Positions 7,398 to 14,822 of a DNA stretch of 17,102 bases are shown here, one piece after another (position 1 is the first letter of the stretch; the number at the start of each line of letters is the position of its first letter). Both the position numbers and the translations under genes were made by a program. The stretch spans positions 1 to 17,102 of the forward strand of contig CAYOWC010000082.1 of the NCBI GenBank assembly GCA_964407525.1, in the 5' to 3' direction. Source of the DNA: DUZB01 sp964407525. GTDB lineage: Bacteria; Desulfobacterota; DSM-4660; Desulfatiglandales; Desulfatiglandaceae. The notes beneath the pieces were generated by a model. That model ran no database searches and had not been told where the DNA came from. It saw nothing but the letters and a program-made list of their open reading frames with translations.

Positions 7398-8299
7398 GAG
7401 AAAAGATAAAGGTTTTGATGGTGGATGATGAAGCGCAGTTTCGTTCCACCACAAGCAGGATACTGACCCGACGGGGGTATGAAACAACGGTGGCGGAGAG
7501 CGGGGAAGAGGCTATTGAAATCCTGAAAACCTCGCCGCAGGACGTGGTGATTCTGGATATCAGGATGCCGGGCATAGACGGACATGAGGCCCTGAACCGG
7601 ATTAAAAAAATAGCCCCTAACGTCCAGGTCATTATGTTGACAGGTCACGGCGGAGGTCAGTCTGCAAAAGAATCGTTGGAACATGGGGCCTTTGATTACC
7701 TGAACAAACCGTGCGACATAGAGCTCCTCTCATTAAAGATAAACGATGCCTGGGGCGCAGCCCAAGGCAATGTGGGAGAAGAAAAAAAAGCGGGGGATAT
7801 TATGATCCCCATCGAAAATTATACCACCATCGATTCCGACAGTACCATCAAGGAGGGGATTGAAAGATTGAAACAATCCTTTGAAAGTGCTGCTGCCACC
7901 AGCCGGATTATGGAAACCGGGCATCGCTCCATATTGGTGATGGATCGAACCGGAGAACTGGTTGGGATTCTGAGTATCCTGGATCTTATCGAAGGGGTGC
8001 GTCCAGCTTATCTCTCAGCACCGAAGCCATCCATGGCCGACAGCATGCAATACTCACCCATGTTTTGGTCGGGACTTTTTACCACCCAGGCCAAAGGGCT
8101 TGTTGATAAAAAGATTAAAGATGTCATGTCCGATGCACCTCTCAAGATCCACAAAGACACAAACCTTATGGAGATTGCCAATCTTCTGTTTATTGAAAAG
8201 ATCAGGCGGATGGCGGTTACCCAAGAGGGAAAAGTGGTGGGCGTGGTGAGGGAACAGGAGATATTTTTCGAGATGGCCAGGATCATATTAAAAACGTGA
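7394..8299 (+). CDS. Receiver-CBS domain protein
   Basis: A 301-residue protein. An N-terminal receiver domain (1-120: Asp11/Asp12, phospho-acceptor Asp55 in VVILDIRMPG, Thr83, Lys105 in DYLNKP) is fused to a tandem CBS (Bateman) module. The first CBS motif spans about 134-200 (IMIPIENYTTIDSDSTI, then GHRSILVMDRTGELVGILS). The second spans about 240-297 (IKDVMSDAPLKIHKDTN, then RRMAVTQEGKVVGVV). CBS pairs in other proteins bind adenine nucleotides or related ligands and act as energy or ion-strength sensors. Here they replace a DNA-binding output, so the protein may combine phosphorylation with a metabolic signal, possibly to gate the permease encoded 78 nt downstream. Start ATGA overlaps the preceding stop. 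Domain calls are firm; ligand and target are inference. Confidence 0.9.
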   Translation: MREKIKVLMVDDEAQFRSTTSRILTRRGYETTVAESGEEAIEILKTSPQDVVILDIRMPGIDGHEALNRIKKIAPNVQVIMLTGHGGGQSAKESLEHGAFDYLNKPCDIELLSLKINDAWGAAQGNVGEEKKAGDIMIPIENYTTIDSDSTIKEGIERLKQSFESAAATSRIMETGHRSILVMDRTGELVGILSILDLIEGVRPAYLSAPKPSMADSMQYSPMFWSGLFTTQAKGLVDKKIKDVMSDAPLKIHKDTNLMEIANLLFIEKIRRMAVTQEGKVVGVVREQEIFFEMARIILKT

Positions 8300-8377
8300 A
8301 CACCCTTGCGGCGGTTCATCCATTGGTAACGAAAAATACCTGTAATTCCATTGAAATATGATAGGCGAGGTGAAAAA

Positions 8378-10228
8378 ATGGCGAAAGCGAAACCGAAAGC
8401 CACCGGATATGACAAATATGTGAACTGGAAGCTCTTCATTATTCCAGTGGTTCTGTTCTTTGCAATTCTGATTTTGCCGACCCCATACGGGATGAAGGAT
8501 GTTGGGACCGAGGTTCAGGTAGGGCCGAATGCTGTGGTGAATCTCATGACGACCGATCTTTTTGGGGAAAAATCTACGGATGTTTCCCAATGGGAACTCC
8601 TTACGGCCCGGATTATGGAACGGAACATGCGGATGGGGGCCCTTTCCAGAGATCGGTTTTTAAAACGAGATTTAAAGTGGTGCAAAAAGTACAAAATCCA
8701 GGTCGATTCTGAAAATCTAGAAAGATCTCACGCCTTCATTAAGGCGAATGTCAGTAATCACACGTTTGTCGGTCTCATGAACAAATCCGTGGAACTGAGG
8801 AAGGAAGGTCTCAAATATGAGGACCTCACCGGTAAGGACTTAAAAGCGGCGAACAAGGGCGCGTGGCAGATCAAGGTGGCCATTGCCATGATGGTCTTCG
8901 TGGTCTTTTGCTTCATGACGGAGTGTATCCCCCTTCCGGGCGTTGCCTTTTGTATCGGCCTGATCCTTGTATTCACGGGGGTTGTAACCCGAAAGCAGGT
9001 GGCTATGCTCTATTGGTCCGATGCCTGCTGGTTTATCATGGGAAGTCTCATGTTTGCGGCTGCTTTTGTAAAAACCGGGGTGGACAAACGGATGTGTCTC
9101 ATGATGTTCAAAAAACTGGCCGCGCCCAATACCAAATGGGTTACCCTCATCTTCTTTATCATTATCGCGCCCCTGGCCGCCTTCATATCCGACCACGCCC
9201 TGGCCGCCATGTTCCTCCCCATCGGGATGCTCCTTTACCAGAACAGTCTGACCGATGAGATCCCCGAAGACAAGGAACTGGCCAAAATGCTCATGATCGC
9301 TATTGCCATGGCCTGTAACATCGGAGGCCCGGGGGCTCCCTCGGGGGGCGCCAGGAACGTGATCATGATGACGTACCTCAATGACATGTTCGGTTTTGAT
9401 ATCGGCTATTTTCAATGGGTCACCTATTGCTTTCCATTCATTCTTGTCATGATCCCGGTGACATGGGTTACGGTGAACTGGCGCTTCAAACCCCGAATTA
9501 CCTCTCTTGCCCCCGCCATGAAACACCTGGAGAATGAAATTGGAAAGATGGGAAAATGGAACCGGAAGCAGATATGGGCACTCATCATTTTTGTCATTAT
9601 GGTGTACGGGTGGTTTACGGAAAAAGCCTTCTACAATATGGGTATTTATCCGGTTCGTTTAGGCATCGGCGTCATCGCCGTGGCGGGCGCCATAGCCTAC
9701 CTCCTGGCAGGGGTGGTCAATTGGCGGGACTATCAGGAAAGGGTGGACTGGGGCGTGGTCTGGCTCTATGCGGGGGCCATAATTTTCGGCCGCACATTGG
9801 ACGACACCGGGGCCGCCTACTGGTTGGCAAGATCCGTCATCGACGCCCTAGCGCCGCTGGGCATGGATGCCGGGATCCCCCTCATGGCCACCTCAAACGG
9901 TCTTACGGCCGTGCTTACCAACCTCATGGCCGACGGACCGGCGGCTGCGGCGGTAGGTCCCATCGCCCTCAATATGGCGGGTCTGGTCCATCCGGGATCC
10001 ACCTTCCTGCCGTTCATGGCCATGGGCACCGCCATCTCCTCATCCTTCGCCTATTGCCTCATCATCGGAACACCCCCCAACGCCATTGTCTATGCGAGCG
10101 GATACCTGGAGCCCAAGGATTATCTCAGGGTTGGCGTACCCATGTGGTTTTTTGCCAACATCCTTATTGTCCTGCTCACTGCCGTGTACTGGAGCACCCG
10201 GGGGTTTAGCGGATTGCCGGGGTTTTAG
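8378..10228 (+). CDS. SLC13/DASS-family anion permease 2
   Basis: A 616-residue inner-membrane permease, a distant paralogue of that at 1004. Landmarks: GGPGAPSGGARNVI (316-329), TNLMADGPAAAAVGPIAL (514-531) and GTPPNAIVY (564-572). The two Ser-Asn-Thr positions of typical DASS proteins read SDH (271-273) and ADG (518-520). A polar, Lys-rich insertion of about 125 residues (about 40-165) separates the first membrane segment from the rest, longer than in permease 1. ATG 8378 was chosen over a TTG at 8351 because GGCGAGG sits just upstream of it. The gene follows the receiver-CBS protein with no terminator seen, so it probably belongs to the sigma-54 transcript of operon B. Substrate unknown; a divalent anion is likely from the family. 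Confidence 0.88.
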   Translation: MAKAKPKATGYDKYVNWKLFIIPVVLFFAILILPTPYGMKDVGTEVQVGPNAVVNLMTTDLFGEKSTDVSQWELLTARIMERNMRMGALSRDRFLKRDLKWCKKYKIQVDSENLERSHAFIKANVSNHTFVGLMNKSVELRKEGLKYEDLTGKDLKAANKGAWQIKVAIAMMVFVVFCFMTECIPLPGVAFCIGLILVFTGVVTRKQVAMLYWSDACWFIMGSLMFAAAFVKTGVDKRMCLMMFKKLAAPNTKWVTLIFFIIIAPLAAFISDHALAAMFLPIGMLLYQNSLTDEIPEDKELAKMLMIAIAMACNIGGPGAPSGGARNVIMMTYLNDMFGFDIGYFQWVTYCFPFILVMIPVTWVTVNWRFKPRITSLAPAMKHLENEIGKMGKWNRKQIWALIIFVIMVYGWFTEKAFYNMGIYPVRLGIGVIAVAGAIAYLLAGVVNWRDYQERVDWGVVWLYAGAIIFGRTLDDTGAAYWLARSVIDALAPLGMDAGIPLMATSNGLTAVLTNLMADGPAAAAVGPIALNMAGLVHPGSTFLPFMAMGTAISSSFAYCLIIGTPPNAIVYASGYLEPKDYLRVGVPMWFFANILIVLLTAVYWSTRGFSGLPGF

Positions 10229-10255
10229 GACGGATGACGGATGACGGATTACGGA
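10229..10255. repeat. Tandem 7-bp repeat after the permease
   Basis: Immediately after the permease stop codon, GACGGAT occurs three times head-to-tail (10229-10249), followed by a diverged TACGGA (10250-10255). It is short and non-coding. The next assembly gap begins only 66 bases further on. Confidence 0.7.
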
Positions 10256-10283
10256 AGGCTGAAAGCGGAGAGAGGTTTAACCC

Positions 10284-11771
10284 ATGCAGGAACTTAACGA
10301 AGACAAACCAGGGAAAAAGGCNNNNNNNNNNNNNNNNNNNNNNNNNNNNNNNNNNNNNNNNNNNNNNNNNNNNNNNNNNNNNNNNNNNNNNNNNNNNNNN
10401 NNNNNNNNNNNNNNNNNNNNNTTTTGTATTCAAAGTGCATCAGGCGCTGTCAGCAATGAGGATCTTCTTAAACGACTCAACGACCTGAGCACTACCATTC
10501 AAGCACAGCAACAGGAGATAGAGCGGTTAAAACGGGAACTCAAGAAGCATGGTGAATCCATTGAGAGTGCCAAGGAGGCGCAAAAAGAAGAGCTCAAAAA
10601 GAGGGTAAAGGTTGAAACGGGAAAAGCGGAAAAGTCCTGGCGTGATTCATGTCCCCAATGGATTCAAAAGATCAAAATCTCAGGAGATCTGAGACTCCGG
10701 TATGAAAGGCTTTGGGATCGGGGAATGTTGAACGAAAATGGAACTCCGGGAAAACAGGATCCCCGCGACAGAGGCAGGCTCAGGGTCAGACTCTACCTGG
10801 ATGCCCCCATAACCGATGAAATCAAGACCCATTTCATGATCACCACCAACATGGCCACACACCAGGAGGCCACCACCACCAATGCAACCTTTGGGGAAGA
10901 TTTCAATGACAAGGGAATATATTTGGCCAGAGCCTATGCCGAATACAAACCCAACTGGCTTAAAGGCCTGGGGCTTGGAGCCGGAAAGTTCAGAAAGAAC
11001 TTTTATCATACGGACATCATGTGGGACGTGGACGTGAATCCCGAGGGTGTGTATGAATGTTATCGTTACAAAGGATCGGAGATTTTTGAACCGTTCATCT
11101 ACCTGGGCCAGATGGTGTTAAATGAAAATAACCGGACACCCGATGCAATGCTCTATCTCAGCCAGGCCGGTTTTACCTGGAATGTTGGGTCGGTTAAATG
11201 GGACTTTGCTGGGAGCTATTATAGCTGGAGCAATCTCAACGGCACCAAATGGATGTCTGATGGGGACTATAACAAAGGTGGCGGAAATTCATTTATAACG
11301 AACCCCACCACCGGAAACATAAATTACGAATATGGTTACAAACTCTGGGAAGCATACTCTAAAATAGGATTTCAACTGGGTTCCTATCCCGTAATTGTAT
11401 ATCTCGACTATATCTATAATGCGGCGGACGGGGTGCCGAGCGACGAAAACAAGGCGTACAATGTTTCTTTCAAAATCGGCAATGAGGGACAAAAAGGAAA
11501 TTATGCTTTCTTTTACAAATACGCCTATATCGAACAAAATGCCGTTGTAGGCAGTCTAAACGATCAGGATTTTTACGGCGCCAACCGTAAGGGACACAAA
11601 CTGGCATTTCATTACTGGCCCTTCAGCAACATGCTTTTGCGAACCGCCTTTTTTTATACGGACCCGGTAAGCGCCTGGAAAACGGCGGCCCAAGGGAACC
11701 CACTCTGGAACAGCGACCGCTACAGGGAGCATGAAAACAGGCTCCAGGTGGATTTTGTCTTTAAGTTCTAA
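10284..11771 (+). CDS. Putative outer-membrane porin with N-terminal coiled coil, interrupted by a gap
   Basis: The frame after the gap (10422 onward) encodes 449 residues. It starts with a residual SASGAVSNED, consistent with the end of a signal peptide. A charged coiled coil (about 10440-10620, with QQQEIERLKRELKKHGESIE) follows, then an aromatic-rich beta-barrel from KISGDLRLRYERLWD to the end. The C-terminus ends in Phe (VDFVFKF), the outer-membrane assembly signal. This is the style of the 'putative porin' family (Porin_5-like). ATG 10284 with GGAGAGAGG upstream is a plausible start (MQELNEDKPGKK, a basic n-region), but the hydrophobic core of the signal peptide falls in the 100-N gap, so continuity is assumed. 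Likely role: outer-membrane passage for the solute handled by the adjacent permease. Confidence 0.75.
   Translation: MQELNEDKPGKKXXXXXXXXXXXXXXXXXXXXXXXXXXXXXXXXXXFCIQSASGAVSNEDLLKRLNDLSTTIQAQQQEIERLKRELKKHGESIESAKEAQKEELKKRVKVETGKAEKSWRDSCPQWIQKIKISGDLRLRYERLWDRGMLNENGTPGKQDPRDRGRLRVRLYLDAPITDEIKTHFMITTNMATHQEATTTNATFGEDFNDKGIYLARAYAEYKPNWLKGLGLGAGKFRKNFYHTDIMWDVDVNPEGVYECYRYKGSEIFEPFIYLGQMVLNENNRTPDAMLYLSQAGFTWNVGSVKWDFAGSYYSWSNLNGTKWMSDGDYNKGGGNSFITNPTTGNINYEYGYKLWEAYSKIGFQLGSYPVIVYLDYIYNAADGVPSDENKAYNVSFKIGNEGQKGNYAFFYKYAYIEQNAVVGSLNDQDFYGANRKGHKLAFHYWPFSNMLLRTAFFYTDPVSAWKTAAQGNPLWNSDRYREHENRLQVDFVFKF
10322..10421. other. Assembly gap of 100 N
   Basis: Exactly 100 unknown bases, the conventional placeholder for a scaffold gap of unknown size. 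It lies inside the porin gene where the signal peptide should be, so the true number of missing bases is not known. That the flanking frames happen to be in register proves nothing. Confidence 0.98.
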
Positions 11772-11897
11772 GTAGCCCGCAAAAGTTTGTAAATCAGGTA
11801 CAGGGAGCGGAAAAACATGGCGGACGGGTGTGGGTCGACTCTGAAACAACCCGAGGAGCAACCTTTTATTTCCATACGCGCTTCAAGTCGAAAACCC

Positions 11898-13352
11898 TCA
11901 TCTATTCCGTTCCTTTACCGGCGGGGGGTTGCTTACCGAGGTTTCGATTTTGAGCCCGAATTTATCAATTTTGGCATGAAGGGTGGGTCTTGAGAGGCCC
12001 AGGAGTTTGGCTGCGCGAGACCGATTGCCGCCTGTGAGGTTCAGGGCCTCACTGATCAGCATCGTGGCAAATCTATCCATGCATGACTCGTACAGGTTTT
12101 CCGTATTCTTTGCCGTGAGGGCTTCGTGGACCCATTTGGAAACGGCTTTTTCCGTTGTATCACTGTCTGTGCTCGCATCTACTTCCATACCGCTGATGGC
12201 TTGGGCGATATCCTTGGGTCGAACCGGCGCCCCCCGGTTAAATATCAAGGCTTTTTGCAGCGCGTTGCCCATCTCCCGCACATTGCCTGGCCATGAATGG
12301 TTGTTGAGGGCTGACATGGCCTCTTCGGTAATCCCCGGGTTATCCATGCCGAAGTCCGAGGCGGATTTGGCCAGGAAATATTTTGACAGGAGCGGGATAT
12401 CGCCTGATCGCTCTCGAAGTGGTGGAAGCGATATGGTGACAACCTTGAGGCGGTAGTAGAGGTCCTCACGAAAACGGCTTTCGGAAAGGGCTTGTTCCAG
12501 ATTCCGGTTGGTGGCGGCAATAATCCGCACATCCACGGGGATAATGTCCCTGCCCCCCAAGCGCTCGATACTTTTTTCCTGGAGGAGCCGTAATATTTTG
12601 GCCTGGATGCTGGACGGCATGTCGCCGATTTCATCCAGAAATACCGTGCCCCTGTTGGCCTGTTCGATTTTCCCCACACGTCGGTGGCTTGCGCCGGTAA
12701 AGGCCCCCTTTTCATAACCGAAGAGCTCGCTTTCCAGCAGGTTCTCGGGGATGGCAACACAGTTGATTACCAGAAACGGCTTGTCCGCCCGAAGGGAATG
12801 CTGATAGATGGCCCTGGCCGCCAACTCCTTCCCCGTACCCGATTCACCCCGTATCAACACCGTTGCATCGGTGGGAGAGACCCGTCCGATGGCCTTGTAA
12901 ACATCCTGCATGGGTTTACTGCGGCCGATGATGACCTCCCGGGATGCGTTGTCCGGGGCGGCATTCATATGGATCGGCGAGCGCATAAATCGGCCCGCCT
13001 CCAATGCCTGTCCGATGACGCCCAACATTTCAGGGATATCAAAGGGCTTGAGAATGTAGTCAAAGGCCCCCATTTTTGTGGCTTCGATGGCGGTTTCGGT
13101 GGTCCCGAAAGCGGTCATGATAACAACAGGGAGTTTGGACTCTATGGTATTGATGTGTTTATAGGTTTCAAGGCCGTTCATTCCGGGTAATCGCATATCC
13201 AGAATCACCAGATCCGGGATTTTCGATTTGATCCGGTTCAGGCCCACTTCGCCGGATGGGGCGCCGTCAACGGAATAACCCTCTTCATTCAAAAGCCTCT
13301 GAAAACTTGTTCGCAACTGGTCGTCGTCGTCAATGATCAGGATGGTGCTCAT
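11898..13352 (-). CDS. NtrC-family sigma-54-dependent response regulator
   Basis: A 484-residue enhancer-binding protein with the full three-domain layout. The receiver (1-120) has Asp8-10, phospho-acceptor Asp52 in VILDMRLPGMNG, Thr80 and Lys102. The AAA+ domain (about 140-375) has Walker A GESGTGKE (169-176), the sigma-54 contact loop GAFTGA (216-221), Walker B VFLDEI (237-242) and an arginine-finger region. The C-terminal Fis-type helix-turn-helix (about 435-468) contains NRSRAAKLLGLSRPTLH. It activates transcription only with RpoN, by ATP-driven promoter opening. Its ATG overlaps the kinase stop (ATGA), so the membrane kinase upstream is the clear partner. It is the only DNA-binding regulator in the window, which makes the two sigma-54 promoters (863, 5096) its best candidate targets. 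No clear terminator follows in 11772-11897. Confidence 0.95.
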   Translation of the reverse strand: MSTILIIDDDDQLRTSFQRLLNEEGYSVDGAPSGEVGLNRIKSKIPDLVILDMRLPGMNGLETYKHINTIESKLPVVIMTAFGTTETAIEATKMGAFDYILKPFDIPEMLGVIGQALEAGRFMRSPIHMNAAPDNASREVIIGRSKPMQDVYKAIGRVSPTDATVLIRGESGTGKELAARAIYQHSLRADKPFLVINCVAIPENLLESELFGYEKGAFTGASHRRVGKIEQANRGTVFLDEIGDMPSSIQAKILRLLQEKSIERLGGRDIIPVDVRIIAATNRNLEQALSESRFREDLYYRLKVVTISLPPLRERSGDIPLLSKYFLAKSASDFGMDNPGITEEAMSALNNHSWPGNVREMGNALQKALIFNRGAPVRPKDIAQAISGMEVDASTDSDTTEKAVSKWVHEALTAKNTENLYESCMDRFATMLISEALNLTGGNRSRAAKLLGLSRPTLHAKIDKFGLKIETSVSNPPPVKERNR

Positions 13353-13575
13353 GGTTTAGGCGCCTCCATGGGCAGGGTAATGACAAAGGTGGTTCCCTCC
13401 CCGTTTTCTGAAATGAGTTCCAGTTTTCCGCCATGGCCTTCAATGATTCTGCAGGCGATGCTCAGGCCTAAGCCCGTGCCTTCCTCTTTGGTACTGAAAA
13501 AGGGTTGAAAGACCTTTTCCCGGATCGATTCCTGAATCCCCGGTCCGGTGTCGGTGACCCGGATGATCACAACGG
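13349..13575 (-). CDS. Sensor histidine kinase 3, C-terminal part after the gap
   Basis: The remainder of the kinase catalytic domain: IIRVTDTGPGI (G1 box), then FQPFFSTKEEGTGLGLSIA (F and G2 boxes) and GEGTTFVITLP, ending EAPKP at TGA 13349-13351. It overlaps the ATG of the NtrC-type gene by four bases. The N-terminal part of the same gene lies on the other side of the 100-N gap. An ORF caller may report a separate short protein here starting at GTG 13570, but that start is an artefact of the gap. The frame is offset from the N-terminal part, consistent with the gap length being arbitrary. Confidence 0.9.
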
Positions 13576-13675
13576 NNNNNNNNNNNNNNNNNNNNNNNNN
13601 NNNNNNNNNNNNNNNNNNNNNNNNNNNNNNNNNNNNNNNNNNNNNNNNNNNNNNNNNNNNNNNNNNNNNNNNNNN
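13576..13675. other. Assembly gap of 100 N inside kinase 3
   Basis: Exactly 100 unknown bases. The kinase sequence breaks after the end of HisKA (QNFLEFS) and resumes at the G1 box, so the missing part is the start of the ATPase domain with the N-box. In related kinases this is roughly 75-80 residues, or about 230 bases. The true gap is therefore probably longer than 100. Confidence 0.95.
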
Positions 13676-14655
13676 CGGGAAAACTCAAGGAAGTTCTGCA
13701 CAATGGTATCCACATGACGAATTTCTTCGGAAATGACCTCAAAATCATCCCTTTGGGTGGGTGAGAGCTCAAGGGTTCTATTCAAGGAAAAGAGGCGCAT
13801 CTTTACTGAGGTCAAGGGGTTGCGAACACTGTGGGCCATCCCGGCCGCCAGTTTCCCCACCGATGCCATTTTTTCCGCCTGCAGGAGGGTCTCGCGGCTT
13901 TTTTGAAGTGCTGCCTGCGTATGGTCTGCGTCTTTGATCAGACCGCGTACACTTCGGCTCAAAATGTTGACTTCATTTCCCGCACCGGCCGGTTCCACAT
14001 GCCGGTCCGCCTCCGAGGCCAACCGGCGAATGGGAAGCAGGATTTGTTTGGTCAATACAAAGGCCAGGAGCAGGCCCAGGATCAAGACGGTTAATATGGC
14101 GGTTCCGGCAACAAACCTCAGGTTTCGAGCCTGCAGGAGACTTTTCTTCCTGGCATTTTCGATGGCATCCCGGTGAAGGCCCTTATACGCCTCGCAGAGA
14201 TCAAGAATTCTGAAAAAGCGGTTTCGCGCCTCTTTGTGGAGTCTGGTGCCTGTCTCAGCATCACCCTCTTTGTAATGTGAGATCACCTGGTCCTTAAAAA
14301 GAACATAACGGCCATATTCGGCTTCGATACGCGCAACAGCTGCATTTTGAGGCTCGGTTTTACTTAATTGCTTTGCTGCTTTGAGTCGTTCCTTGAAAAT
14401 CTGTCGGTATTCTCCCAGTTGTTTCAGCCAGTCGGGATCACCATCCAGAAAATAGTACGAAACAAACCCTTTCTGGTTCACAAGGGCAATTTCCAGCCCT
14501 TCGGCGGCATAAAGAGTCGCCATATTCTTAGAGATGATATTGGCCAGGAGCCCTTCCATTCGATAGGTGTACCATACCATTACAAGACCGCCCATGATGG
14601 TAAAAAACACCAGAGCGGCCAGGAGCAGGTAGATTCGTGTACGCAAGTTAAACAT
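13676..14655 (-). CDS. Sensor histidine kinase 3, N-terminal part before the gap
   Basis: N-terminal 326 residues of a membrane kinase. Order: TM1 (about 8-29, LLLAALVFFTIMGGLVMVW), a helix-rich extracytoplasmic domain of about 150 residues (four-helix-bundle style, unlike the Cache domains of the other kinases), TM2 (about 181-203), HAMP linker, a short coil, and HisKA with His275 in AAGMAHSVRNPLTSVKMRLF. HSVRNPL replaces the HEINNPL of the other three kinases. ATG 14655 was preferred over GTG 14661, two codons upstream; neither has a strong ribosome site. The gap then removes the start of the ATPase domain. With the overlapping NtrC-type gene it forms a classical NtrB/NtrC-like pair, except that this kinase is membrane-bound. 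The signal is unknown. Confidence 0.88.
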
Positions 14656-14705
14656 ATTCACTGTAAGTGACCGCCATTCTCCGCTTCAAAGGGTGTGGTT
14701 GCCTG

Positions 14706-14727
14706 AAAAATATGCCACGCTGGGCAT
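14706..14727 (-). promoter_or_regulatory. Hairpin with T-run in the leader of kinase 3, possible attenuator
   Basis: Read on the minus strand, ATGCC (14727-14723) and GGCAT (14716-14712) form a 5-bp stem with a 6-base loop, followed by ATTTTT (14711-14706). The shape is that of a weak intrinsic terminator, between the candidate promoter at 14742-14770 and the kinase start at 14655. The short stem leaves this uncertain. Confidence 0.3.
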
Positions 14728-14741
14728 TGTTGACGAAAGGT

Positions 14742-14770
14742 AAAAGAGCCTGTTTCAGGTCGATTGTCAA
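14742..14770 (-). promoter_or_regulatory. Candidate sigma-70 promoter for the kinase 3/NtrC pair
   Basis: On the minus strand a perfect -35 TTGACA (14770-14765) is followed after 17 bases by TCTTTT (14747-14742), a poor -10 with three of six matches. It lies in the 167-bp space upstream of kinase 3 and would give the regulator pair its own basal expression. The weak -10 keeps confidence low. Confidence 0.3.
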
Positions 14771-14789
14771 GGGATTTTTGACCGAGGAT

Positions 14790-14820
14790 AAAAGCGCCCT
14801 CAGGCTCGAAGAAGGCTTTT
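14790..14820 (-). terminator. Terminator-like hairpin after the divergent receiver gene
   Basis: Just past the stop at 14823, AAAAGC (minus strand 14820-14815) pairs with GCTTTT (14795-14790). CTTC and GAGG inside can extend the stem with one G.U pair and a small bulge. T-residues at the end fit an intrinsic terminator separating the T3-side operon from kinase 3, but the stem is imperfect. Confidence 0.35.
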
Positions 14821-14822
14821 GT

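Noticed and set aside
8840..9526. Antisense open frame of 228 codons within permease 2
   Set aside because: Its product is rich in His, Gly and Asp with no hydrophobic pattern or motif, and it lies fully opposite a well-supported membrane protein. It is a by-product of codon use on the other strand.
9556..10209. Plus-strand frame of 217 codons overlapping the end of permease 2
   Set aside because: The product is Gly, His and Arg rich and resembles no protein family. The overlapping frame holds conserved SLC13 signatures.
12684..13190. Plus-strand frame of 168 codons opposite the NtrC-type gene
   Set aside because: It covers the highly conserved receiver and AAA+ region on the opposite strand, has no ribosome site, and its product has no recognisable domain.
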